Shown here: piece after piece, positions 51,020 through 58,574 of the stretch
How positions within the stretch are numbered: the stretch's first letter is position 1
How the letters are laid out: each line of letters opens with the position of its first letter
Translations under genes and position numbers: made by a program
The notes under the pieces: model-generated
Database searches by the model: none
Seen by the model: only the letters and a program-made list of their open reading frames with translations
Told to the model about the DNA's origin: nothing
Source: Amycolatopsis acididurans
Lineage (GTDB): Bacteria > Actinomycetota > Actinomycetes > Mycobacteriales > Pseudonocardiaceae
NCBI RefSeq assembly: GCF_012328925.1
Contig: NZ_JAAXLS010000034.1
Span: 1 to 64,000 of the forward strand
DNA length: 64,000 nucleotides
Reading direction: 5' to 3'

Positions 51020-51781
51020 TCACTCGTCGTATGGTTCGTCCTCGACGATCAGGATTTCGCCGAGGGCTACAGCCTGGGGGTGTCCGGTGCAGAGCGTGAA
51101 GCGCCGGTCGTCCGGATCGCACGGGTTGGACCAGTTGTGAGTCTGCGCAATCGACTCCAACTCCGCCGTTACGAGCCCCCGATCGCTATCATGTCCGTTG
51201 TGGACAGTGAAATGGATAGCGGGCTCGTCCTGGTTCTCTCCTGTGTGCACGAGAGCCGACAACGCCAAGTCGCTGTTCGCTAGGCGTTCGGTTGCCGCGC
51301 CCATGATCCAGGCGGCGAGCTGCGGGAGATCCAGCCCGTGGGTGCGGGCGTAGTCCGTGCCGTAGATGCGGGCCACGGGCTCCTCGTGAATGGTGCCGTC
51401 CGGTTTGAAACTCAGACGGTGCCACTGGGGATAGTCGGTGGCGATCCACAGGAACCACGTGCCATCGTCGAAGGCGTAAATGTCGCGGCGATGCTCGTAG
51501 GGCACCCAGTCGGCGCGCCCTGGCACGCTACTGGGGATGCGAGGTTCCCGTCGGGTGCGGTTGAACGTGTCGTAGCCGGCCACGTCCCACGCCAGCGCGA
51601 ATCGCGCGAACCGTTCGCGGACTTCGGTGGCGGTGCTAGCAGCGAGCAGTTGGCGTCCGATCGGCACGCGCACCAGCTCGGCCGGGGCTAGGTAACCGCC
51701 GAACCCGCCGAGAGGTTCGGCATGCTCGCCTCGCCCGAGTGCGAATAGCGTGTGCGTGTGGGGAGTCTCGGTGTCAGGCAT
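51020..51781 (-). CDS. Hypothetical cargo protein of the conjugative element
   Basis: A 253-aa soluble, acidic protein with GAAAGGA upstream of its ATG. TWFLWIATDYPQWHRLSFKPDG and HFTVHNGHDSDRGLVTAELE are beta-rich segments. No family recognised. It is the third gene leftward in the cargo block. Similar proteins of unknown function are typical of actinomycete integrative elements. Confidence 0.65.
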   Translation of the reverse strand: MPDTETPHTHTLFALGRGEHAEPLGGFGGYLAPAELVRVPIGRQLLAASTATEVRERFARFALAWDVAGYDTFNRTRREPRIPSSVPGRADWVPYEHRRDIYAFDDGTWFLWIATDYPQWHRLSFKPDGTIHEEPVARIYGTDYARTHGLDLPQLAAWIMGAATERLANSDLALSALVHTGENQDEPAIHFTVHNGHDSDRGLVTAELESIAQTHNWSNPCDPDDRRFTLCTGHPQAVALGEILIVEDEPYDE

Positions 51782-51840
51782 ACGAGATCGTCCTTTCTGT
51801 GCGAGAGTGCGCGTTCGGCTGATCCGGGCGAGCCCCGGGG

Positions 51841-52395
51841 TCAGGCTCTGCGGTCGGTGGCATGGAGAGGCAGGGCGTTGGCGGCCGACGATCCGTCAAT
51901 CTCGGTGTCGACGAAGGTGCCCATGGCCACGCGCTCGCCGGGCTGGTACATGCGGCATTCGGTCTCGGAGCGGTTGCGCTCGTCCAGCTCGGGATCGTCG
52001 GAACGGGGCGTGTATACGTCCGCGAAGACCGTTCCGTCCGGGTCGGTGCCGACGCTCACGATGTCTTGCCCGTCAGCCGTGCTCATGCCTTCTTCGAGGT
52101 CGGCGGCGGGAAGCGTGTAGAACCCGGGCTCATGGCCGTCCGTGTCGACCGGCGCGGTGTCGTCCGCCTCCTCTGCTGATCCCCCGTCTGTCGTCTTGTC
52201 CGCGTCCGGGGTGCTCTGCCAGGCGCGCGGCAGTTCCAGGACGGCGCGCATGCGGCCGTCCAGGTCGCACACGGCCCCAGCGAGGTCGGTGGCGAGCCGA
52301 CGCACGTGCCAGGTCGAGGTGTCCTCGGACAGTCGGCGCACTGCGCTAGCGGTCGAGATCATCGCCTGATAAGGCTGCTCACAGTGTGTCTTCAT
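51841..52395 (-). CDS. Hypothetical acidic cargo protein
   Basis: About 184 aa. ATG 52395 has GAGAGGAG seven bases upstream, which decides against the longer frame from 52611. The N-terminal 60 residues are helical (ISTASAVRRLSEDTSTWHVR, LATDLAGAVCDLDGRMRAVL), the middle is acidic and disordered, and the end is beta-like (DIVSVGTDPDGTVFADVYTP). No family recognised. Confidence 0.6.
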   Translation of the reverse strand: MKTHCEQPYQAMISTASAVRRLSEDTSTWHVRRLATDLAGAVCDLDGRMRAVLELPRAWQSTPDADKTTDGGSAEEADDTAPVDTDGHEPGFYTLPAADLEEGMSTADGQDIVSVGTDPDGTVFADVYTPRSDDPELDERNRSETECRMYQPGERVAMGTFVDTEIDGSSAANALPLHATDRRA

Positions 52396-52802
52396 CGGGT
52401 GCTCCTCTCGATGGTTTTTCGGTGGGGTGTTCGGGGTGGCCAGCGTGAATTGCCACGGAGACCGCTCCCGGCGGGATTGGCCAGGGTCGAGGCAGGGTTT
52501 GCCTGTGGGCGCGTCGCGGCGCGGGCGGCACAGGGAAAGCGCATGAAAAGGGCCGACGGACCCACCCCGGAGGGTGTTGGTACGGTCCGCCGGCCTCTCG
52601 AAAAGCCCCATCGAAAGGGCACCGTCCCCGAAGGGAGGTAGAGGTCAGGGTAACTCACCGTTCCGGTGGTGTCCCGTACCGCTCGTTGTCCAGTTGTCGT
52701 CTCGCCAGTACGTCGGTCAGGCCCGTGACCAGGTGATACGTGCCGTGCGCGCGGTGGTTCGTCGCGTCAGGGCGCGTTTCACGGGTCGGTCGCGCGGGGT
52801 GC
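52396..52802 (-). other. 407-base leader with large hairpin
   Basis: No convincing gene. A 12-bp stem with one mismatch (52551-52562 with 52584-52595) and a 21-nt loop would form in the leftward transcript about 155 bases ahead of the gene starting at 52395. It could be a terminator for the upstream cargo genes or a leader control structure. Confidence 0.45.
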
Positions 52803-53075
52803 TCAGCTGGTCAGTTCGCGGTAGCGGTCCGAGTTGATGGGCACCAAATTGGGGCCATGAACGGCCTCGTCGCCGGAGAACTGTGCGGCATGCCTGGTGC
52901 ACCACGGCTCCTCGTACTCGGCGTCCAGGATCGTTCCCAGTTCCGTACACCCGGGGCTGGTGCAGGTGGCGCACGACGTACACAGGCCGCCGGTGCTGAT
53001 GTGCGGCGGGTCCACGTCTTCGCGGACCAGGACGACGGCGGACGGCTGGCCGTCGTTGAAACATTGCGTGCTCAC
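52803..53075 (-). CDS. Small cysteine-rich cargo protein
   Basis: A 90-aa protein from GTG 53075, which has AAGGAG eight bases upstream; the ATG at 53093 overlaps that site and is less likely. GLCTSCATCTSPGCTELG and EPWCTRHAA form a compact Cys/His cluster, a probable zinc ribbon. It could act as a small DNA- or RNA-binding protein. Function unknown. Confidence 0.6.
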   Translation of the reverse strand: MSTQCFNDGQPSAVVLVREDVDPPHISTGGLCTSCATCTSPGCTELGTILDAEYEEPWCTRHAAQFSGDEAVHGPNLVPINSDRYRELTS

Positions 53076-53143
53076 GTTGAATTCTCCTTGCATAGGCGAC
53101 GTTTTCGGTTGTCGCATGTGGACAGTTATGCAAACCAATCCAT

Positions 53144-53827
53144 CTAGTTGTCCGAGCCGGCGTCTGCGGACGAATCAACCCAGCCCATTTCCTGGGCGCG
53201 TTCGGTCAGGGCAGCGGCAGCTTCTGCCGGGGAGTCAAAGTGCGGTTGATCGTCGGGCAGCAGGTCCGGGCGAAGAGGTCCGCCACAAAGGTCGCTCGCC
53301 TCGTATCGTTCGTCTGGGCCGTTCGGTGCGAGACGCACGGTGCCGATTCCGGAGCCGTGTACTTTGACCAGCCATGTCGGGTTGAGTGCGTAGGGGGCGG
53401 ACTCGGGCGCGTGGTTCTGGTAGTGCTGTGGGCGGCGGTGCGCTGCCCACCAGTTGGTCACGGTGGCGCCGATGATCTCGTCAGCAGCCTTGACGATGTC
53501 GATGACGGCTTGCCTGGCGAACGTGGTGTCCGCGACATCGTCGGCCAGTGCGTGAGTGGCGCGTCGCACGGCCGTGCGCAGGGCGAGCGCGGGTGCGGCC
53601 TGTTCGCGCAGGGTGTCCGCGTCCATCGCGACGAGGGCACGGTTGCGTTCCGCGTGGGCGTCGGGGTTGGTGAGTTCGTCAACCCAGTTGGGCGCGAGAG
53701 CGTTGAGGCACTGCACGCACTCGGCGCACCGGTAGACGCTCGGTGACACGATGATGGAAATGCCCCAACCGGTACCCGCGCACCCGACGGTTCCGCATTG
53801 GTCGTTGATGAATCCTCCCTTGGACAC
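53144..53827 (-). CDS. Hypothetical cargo protein with N-terminal cysteine pairs
   Basis: About 227 aa from GTG 53827 (GGAAGGAGGAG upstream). The N-terminus has CGTVGCAGTGWG and YRCAECVQCLN, two Cys pairs that may bind zinc. A helical middle (ADTLREQAAPALALRTAVRR, QAVIDIVKAADEIIGATV) and a C-terminal domain (FDSPAEAAAALTERAQEMGW) follow. No family recognised. Part of the leftward cargo block. Confidence 0.6.
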   Translation of the reverse strand: MSKGGFINDQCGTVGCAGTGWGISIIVSPSVYRCAECVQCLNALAPNWVDELTNPDAHAERNRALVAMDADTLREQAAPALALRTAVRRATHALADDVADTTFARQAVIDIVKAADEIIGATVTNWWAAHRRPQHYQNHAPESAPYALNPTWLVKVHGSGIGTVRLAPNGPDERYEASDLCGGPLRPDLLPDDQPHFDSPAEAAAALTERAQEMGWVDSSADAGSDN

Positions 53828-53859
53828 TTCTCCTCCTTCCCGTATTTGGCGTGTCAGGG

Positions 53860-54072
53860 TTAGCCGAGACGGTGCACGTGGTGGCCGATCCAGCCGGGCT
53901 CGAACGCTTCGGTCGCGGTGGCCGGCATCGTGAATTCGACGGCGGTCTTGTCGGGGTAATAGACCTGCACGGTGCCCGATGCGTAGACATCCAGGCTCCG
54001 GCCGTCTGGCAGGTCGACGGTGGCCCACTCGTGGTGCCCGTCGTGTCCGTTGTGGAGGGTGGTCGTGTGCAT
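53860..54072 (-). CDS. Small (70-aa) beta-rich cargo protein
   Basis: ATG 54072 has AAGGAG upstream. WATVDLPDGRSLDVYASGTVQVYY is a run of short beta strands. Unknown function, 32 bases ahead of the next leftward gene. Confidence 0.55.
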   Translation of the reverse strand: MHTTTLHNGHDGHHEWATVDLPDGRSLDVYASGTVQVYYPDKTAVEFTMPATATEAFEPGWIGHHVHRLG

Positions 54073-54109
54073 GGTGAGACTCCTTGCTCTCTCCTGTATG
54101 TGCCGTGGT

Positions 54110-54427
54110 TCAGGACGACGCCGTGTGATCGGGATGGGTCCTGGTGTTGTTCGTGGGGGCCGTGGTCCAACGACCGTCTGGGGTCATGGCCTCTGATGCC
54201 ACGTTGTTGCTGTGTCGGTATTCCTCGGCTGTCGCGCCGTTGATGTCGGTGGTCGCGGTTGGCCAGGTGAGATCAACGTCGACGCTTCGGGCGGAACCCG
54301 TCCAGACGTTCACAATCGGCCCCGGTGAATTGATAATCGACGACCACATGAGGCGTGCGGCCTCGATAGGGTCTTCAGCCTCGATGTCCCATTCAATGAC
54401 GCAGCGGTATTCGCGCATCTCGTTCAT
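54110..54427 (-). CDS. Small (105-aa) cargo protein
   Basis: ATG 54427 has AAAGGA upstream. EYRCVIEWDIEAEDPIEAARLMW is the beta-alpha start of a ferredoxin-like fold often seen in small phage and plasmid proteins; the tail is disordered. Function unknown. Confidence 0.55.
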   Translation of the reverse strand: MNEMREYRCVIEWDIEAEDPIEAARLMWSSIINSPGPIVNVWTGSARSVDVDLTWPTATTDINGATAEEYRHSNNVASEAMTPDGRWTTAPTNNTRTHPDHTASS

Positions 54428-54538
54428 TGGATGTCCTTTGTGTACAGAATGGTTGCGGTGATTGGAGGAACGGCAAGGGGTTTGTGGTTTAGCGGTTCCT
54501 GGGAAGCGGTGCGTGGACCGCTCCCCAGGGACGCACGC

Positions 54539-55776
54539 TCAGGACTGCGGCGGACGGACGGGCATCAGCAGGTGCCGGTAAACGCACCAGTCGGCACCGG
54601 TGAGCACGACCGGCCGCGTCGGCGTGGCGAGCTGCATGGTCACCGTGTCACCGTCAAGGGTTCCCAGTGCGTCGCGCAGGTAGGACGCGGAGAACAGCAC
54701 GCGCACGGTGTCGGTGGCGCCGTGGACCTCGGCGGCATGCTCGGGGGCGGTCACCGCGTCGGCATGCTCCCCGAGCGCACGGGGGCAATAGACACCGACC
54801 CGGCGGGATCGACGGTCACGGCGACCTGTGCCGCGATGCGGCGCCCGTGGCTGTCCCGTGTGGTGTGCTTCTTGGCCTCCAGTACCGCCGTGGCCCGTGT
54901 GGTGGCCTGCGTGAGCGTGTCGCGGTCGGCGCGGGCCGTGACGGTCGTGTCCGGGAAAAGCTGTTCATAGGACGGGAATTGCGCCTCTACCGGGCGGGTG
55001 ACGACGGTCAGCGTTCCGCACGACAGCGACACCCAGTCGCCGAGCTTGTCCCGGCCGAGCCCGAGTCGTACGCGGTCAGCAGTGGCGTGCTTCAGCGCGG
55101 CGGAGAGCACGCGGGCCGGGAAGAGCACCGAGCGTTCCTCGGTCACCGTCGTCGCGGCCAGCTCCGCCACGGCGAGCCGGTATCGGTCGGTCCCGGCGAG
55201 GGTGAGCGTGCCGGGCATCACCTGCATCTGTACGCCGGTAATCATGGGCAAGGTGTCGTCTGTACCCGTGGCGACTAACACACGGCGCGCGTCGGCGGTG
55301 AACCGTTCGCGGTTGACCTCGGCCACGGTAGGCGGGGCGTCTGGCAGGGTCGGGAAGTCCTCGGCCGGGTAAGTGGTGACGGGCATCGTGTAGCCGCCAA
55401 GTTCGAGCACCGCTGTGCCGTCGCCCGTCGTTTTCACGCTGACGGGCATCGTGTCCGCGTCGCGCTTGCGGATGCCTTTCACCAGTGCGGCAACGAGTTT
55501 GGTTGCCTCGGCGTGGTCGATCAGCAGCCGACCCGGGGTCAGCACAGAGTCGGGCACGCGGACCGACACGGCGGTTTCGCAGTCGGTGGCGGTCACCGTG
55601 AGGTCACCGCTACGCCCGTCGAGCAGCACACCGCCCAGCAGTGGCACAACGGGGCGACGCGCGATGCCCACGCCGACCGTGGTCAAAGCGTGCGCGAGGG
55701 TCGCGCGGTCCATACGGCATTCCAGAGCCGGCGCGGACTGAACGGCGGTCGTCGTGGTGTCGGTAGCGGTCGTCAT
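54539..55776 (-). pseudogene. dnaN: Element-borne DNA polymerase III sliding clamp (DnaN) with apparent frameshift
   Basis: From ATG 55776 (TGGAGG upstream) the frame encodes a beta-clamp: VVPLLGGVLLDGRSGDLTVTATD, MPVTTYPAEDFPTLP, GTDRYRLAVAEL and VTRPVEAQFPSYEQLFP are typical. It then stops at 54751. The missing C-terminus, VRVLFSASYLRDAL to YRHLLMPVRPPQS, lies in another frame at 54539-54754. The two join if one base is added in the run of four C at 54769-54772 (G on the coding strand). The whole would be about 412 aa, close to a normal clamp. It may be a functional gene with a sequencing error or a recently broken one. An extra clamp suggests element-specific replication or clamp-inhibitor resistance. 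Confidence 0.82.
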
Positions 55777-55893
55777 CGCGGATACCTCCAAGAAAGGGAG
55801 TTTCAAAGCACGAAGTCAGGGGGTGCCGGCAGAGCCAGTGGGAGGTGGCAGGGCGCCCGCACTGCGGCGGCCACGGGCGCCCTGCCCGGCGGG

Positions 55894-56394
55894 TCAGCCG
55901 ACCCAGTAGGTACCGGTGTGGTCCTCGATCAAGTCCCGGTGCGGCATCGGCTCACCCGGGTACGGGGTGTGCATGATCAACCGGCCCCCGTTGGTCCCGG
56001 CATCATCGGGAATGCGGCGCACGGTGAAGGCGAACGCGCCGCGCGGGTCACCGACCGAGACCGTGACCGTGATCGAGTCCTCATCTGGGTTGGTGTGAAT
56101 CGCGGCACCGTTGGCCCACGCCAGCGGGACCCGTTGCGCGCGGTGCGAACCCTCTCGGAAATCCGGCGCTGTGTCCACGTCGTCAATCTCGGGATCGTCG
56201 TACGGGTCGTAGGCGTCACAGATCAGCGAACCCGATTCGTCGGCGTAGCCGTCGGTTTCCTCGGTCAGGGACTCGCCGCACGCGAGGCACCGCCATTCGG
56301 TTTCCTCGGCGTTCTCCAACGTGATCACCGACGAGTCATCGAAGTCCTCGGGAGAGATGGAGATCATGTCGCCGTTGGCAGACAGGACAAACAC
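55894..56394 (-). CDS. Acidic cargo protein with CxxC zinc motif
   Basis: About 166 aa from GTG 56394 (FVLSANGDM), chosen because the upstream part is Arg/Cys low-complexity. WRCLACGESLTEETDGY is a single CxxC pair that may combine with a later Cys. A strongly acidic middle (YDDPEIDDVDTAPDF) precedes a beta-rich C-terminus (ITVTVSVGDPRGAFAFTVRR). No family recognised. Confidence 0.58.
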   Translation of the reverse strand: MFVLSANGDMISISPEDFDDSSVITLENAEETEWRCLACGESLTEETDGYADESGSLICDAYDPYDDPEIDDVDTAPDFREGSHRAQRVPLAWANGAAIHTNPDEDSITVTVSVGDPRGAFAFTVRRIPDDAGTNGGRLIMHTPYPGEPMPHRDLIEDHTGTYWVG

Positions 56395-56488
56395 AACGCA
56401 CCTCACAAGCAAGATCAGGAACGAAAGGAAAAGGGAGGGCGGCCGGCCGCAGCACGCACACAGCAGGGGGCGCGGCCGGCCGCGGAGT

Positions 56489-57091
56489 TCAGAACCGGTT
56501 TTCGAACCGCACGGCCTTACCGCATGCGGGGCAGGCCACATAGGCGCGGCTACGGTCGTCGAACGGCACTCGGACCAGATCAGGCAGCCGATACGTCGTC
56601 ATGTCGGCGCTGTCCCACGCATGCAGGCGCACCGTGTCGTGCGTCTGCCAACGGTGCCCATTCGCACATTCGCCCGTAGCGTCGGAGTAGTCGGCCCACT
56701 CTTCCAATTCGTCCACAGTGGAGCGATAGACCGTCGGCCACACATAGCAGCCGAGATGATCGCTCACGACGATCATGAGATCACCGAAGTCAGCCGACGA
56801 GAGCACGACGAAACCAAGATTATCGATCAGGTGATCGGAAAAGTTGACCAGGTTGTGGTGCCACACCGCGCCGTCGCCATGCAGGCCGGCGGGAGGCTCG
56901 CCCGTGCGCTCTTCGATCCACGCGGCGATCACGTCATCATGCGGCCACCGATGGCCGTTGTCGTCCATCCAGTCGCGCAGATCATCCGTAAGATCCTGCG
57001 CGAACTCGCCGCGATCGTTGATCCACTCGCCCGTGTCGACGGCAAGCCACCCGTCGCCGTGCGACCACGCTTCCACAGTGACAGCAGTCAT
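56489..57091 (-). CDS. Hypothetical cargo protein with C-terminal zinc motif
   Basis: About 200 aa from ATG 57091 (GAAAGG upstream). The first half (VEAWSHGDGWLAVDTGEWINDRG, DVIAAWIEERTG) is beta/alpha and acidic; CANGHRWQTHDTV and ACPACGKAVRF provide C..H and CxxC ligands. It is the first gene of the leftward cargo block, so its promoter is probably in 57092-57300. Function unknown. Confidence 0.6.
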   Translation of the reverse strand: MTAVTVEAWSHGDGWLAVDTGEWINDRGEFAQDLTDDLRDWMDDNGHRWPHDDVIAAWIEERTGEPPAGLHGDGAVWHHNLVNFSDHLIDNLGFVVLSSADFGDLMIVVSDHLGCYVWPTVYRSTVDELEEWADYSDATGECANGHRWQTHDTVRLHAWDSADMTTYRLPDLVRVPFDDRSRAYVACPACGKAVRFENRF

Positions 57092-57842
57092 GAGAATGCC
57101 TTTCGATGCTTCTTTTCGAGTTGCGGGCAAACGGGGTACCAATCCCTACCCGCGATATTCTTATGAATCCGGAACTTTGATGTATTTCCTGTGTTCCGAT
57201 GACTCTAGCTTAACGCCGGCTCCGCGTGCGACACAACACCAGTGAGCCGCTTTTTCTTCCTTTTTTGCGCCACTCTCACCTTATGCGCGCGATGGCGAAG
57301 AACGTTGGAAACCTTACGAAAGAAACAGAAATCAGCAGGTGGCGGAGATGTAGCCAGCGAAGGATGAAAGCGAAGTGGGGCAGCAAGAAAAAATACAACA
57401 GGCAAAGAAATCCGGGTCGGTATGAATAGTAAGGACGCCAATTGTTCTCGTGTATTTCCCATCGCCGGATCTGAATTTCGCCGCCCATTTTCTTTCCCCA
57501 GTCGTCAACAGGTTCCCGCGGGGTACCGAGGCTGGGTGGACTCAGGAAGGGCCAGCGGAGCGCTGACCTGCGACAGCGATCCGCCTGGGGGCTTCCTCTT
57601 TAAGGGGAAGATGAGCGGGCAGAAGAGTTGGTAGATGGCCAGGAAGAAGACCAGGTTGATGTAGGGTCTCACGGCTGACTTCATTTTCTCAGCGGCGTTT
57701 TCACCTTCGTTTCATTTGTGAAGTCTCTTTGAGACTGGGCCGTCTGGGTGGTGTAGCCGACATGCCGGTGGAGCTGCGGGCCGGGATACGTAGCCGGGAG
57801 GAAGGTGGCACGTCGGCGGCTATTGAGTTGTGAGGAGCGGCG
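57092..57842. other. Gene-poor, AT-richer junction and probable transposon end
   Basis: 751 bases without a convincing gene. The leftward part should hold the promoter for the cargo block. TGTGAAGTCTC at 57717-57727, with the inverted repeat AGTCTC-TTT-GAGACT at 57722-57736, is a plausible Tn7-like end because such ends begin with TGT and lie just before tnsA. Nothing else is clear. Confidence 0.45.
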
Positions 57843-58574
57843 ATGACGAATGTGGCCGATCCGGTGTCGACGATGGTCTGCTATCGACCCGCAGATGTGT
57901 CGGCGGAGGTGGTTCAGCCATGGGCGTCGGTCGGGGCCGACGTGTTGATTTTAGCATTGCCGTGGCGGAGTTTCCGCTGGTACAAGGGTCAGCGGCACTA
58001 CTCGGGTGAGTTTTGGTCGGCCACGGTACAAGATCTGGTGATCTATGAATCCCGGCTGGAGCTGGCCCGGTTGCTGTTCGCGGACTTCGATCTGTCTGTG
58101 CGTCACATCCTGGCTCAGCCGTTTCTGCTGAAGGCCGAGGTCGCTGGGGCTGTGCGCAAGCACATCCCGGACTACCTGCTGGTGACCGACGCCGGTCCGC
58201 TGGTGGTGGATGTCAAGCCGCGGCACCGCGCGGTCCGACCGGAGAATGCGTTCACCTTCGCGTGGACGAGGCAGGCGGTGGAGTCACGCGGCTGGCGCTA
58301 TCAGGTGTGGAGCGAACCGCCGGTGGTGGAGCTGGAGAATATTCGATTTCTGGCGGGCTATCGCCGGGACTGGCTCTTCGATCACGAGCTGCTCGCTGAG
58401 GTACGTTCGGCGGATCTGGACGGTGTCACCATTGGCATGGCGTGTCGGGGCTGGCCGAGGCGACCGGCGGCATTGGTGCGTGCGGCGGTGCTGCACCTGT
58501 TGTGGCGGCAGTACTTCACCGTTGATCTGACCCGGCCGTTGAGCGGCAGTCACGTGCTGAGGCGTGCGGCATGA
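57843..58574 (+). CDS. tnsA: TnsA-like heteromeric transposase endonuclease
   Basis: A 243-aa protein. The restriction-like catalytic residues are visible: Glu69 in YESRLELARLLF, Asp110 in HIPDYLLV and Lys125 in VVDVKPR, matching the E...D...xK site of Tn7 TnsA. It cuts the 5' ends of the element so that transposition is cut-and-paste. The C-terminal half (LLAEVRSADLDG, RAAVLHLLWRQYF) would contact TnsB/TnsC. The stop overlaps the tnsB ATG (ATGA). The function follows from family and synteny with the next three genes. Confidence 0.85.
   Translation: MTNVADPVSTMVCYRPADVSAEVVQPWASVGADVLILALPWRSFRWYKGQRHYSGEFWSATVQDLVIYESRLELARLLFADFDLSVRHILAQPFLLKAEVAGAVRKHIPDYLLVTDAGPLVVDVKPRHRAVRPENAFTFAWTRQAVESRGWRYQVWSEPPVVELENIRFLAGYRRDWLFDHELLAEVRSADLDGVTIGMACRGWPRRPAALVRAAVLHLLWRQYFTVDLTRPLSGSHVLRRAA

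Noticed and set aside
57226..57429. 67-codon Lys/Arg-rich frame
   Set aside because: No ribosome site; composition follows the AT-richer, purine-rich strand.
57422..57634. 70-codon rightward frame
   Set aside because: No ribosome site or recognisable features; left as part of the junction region.
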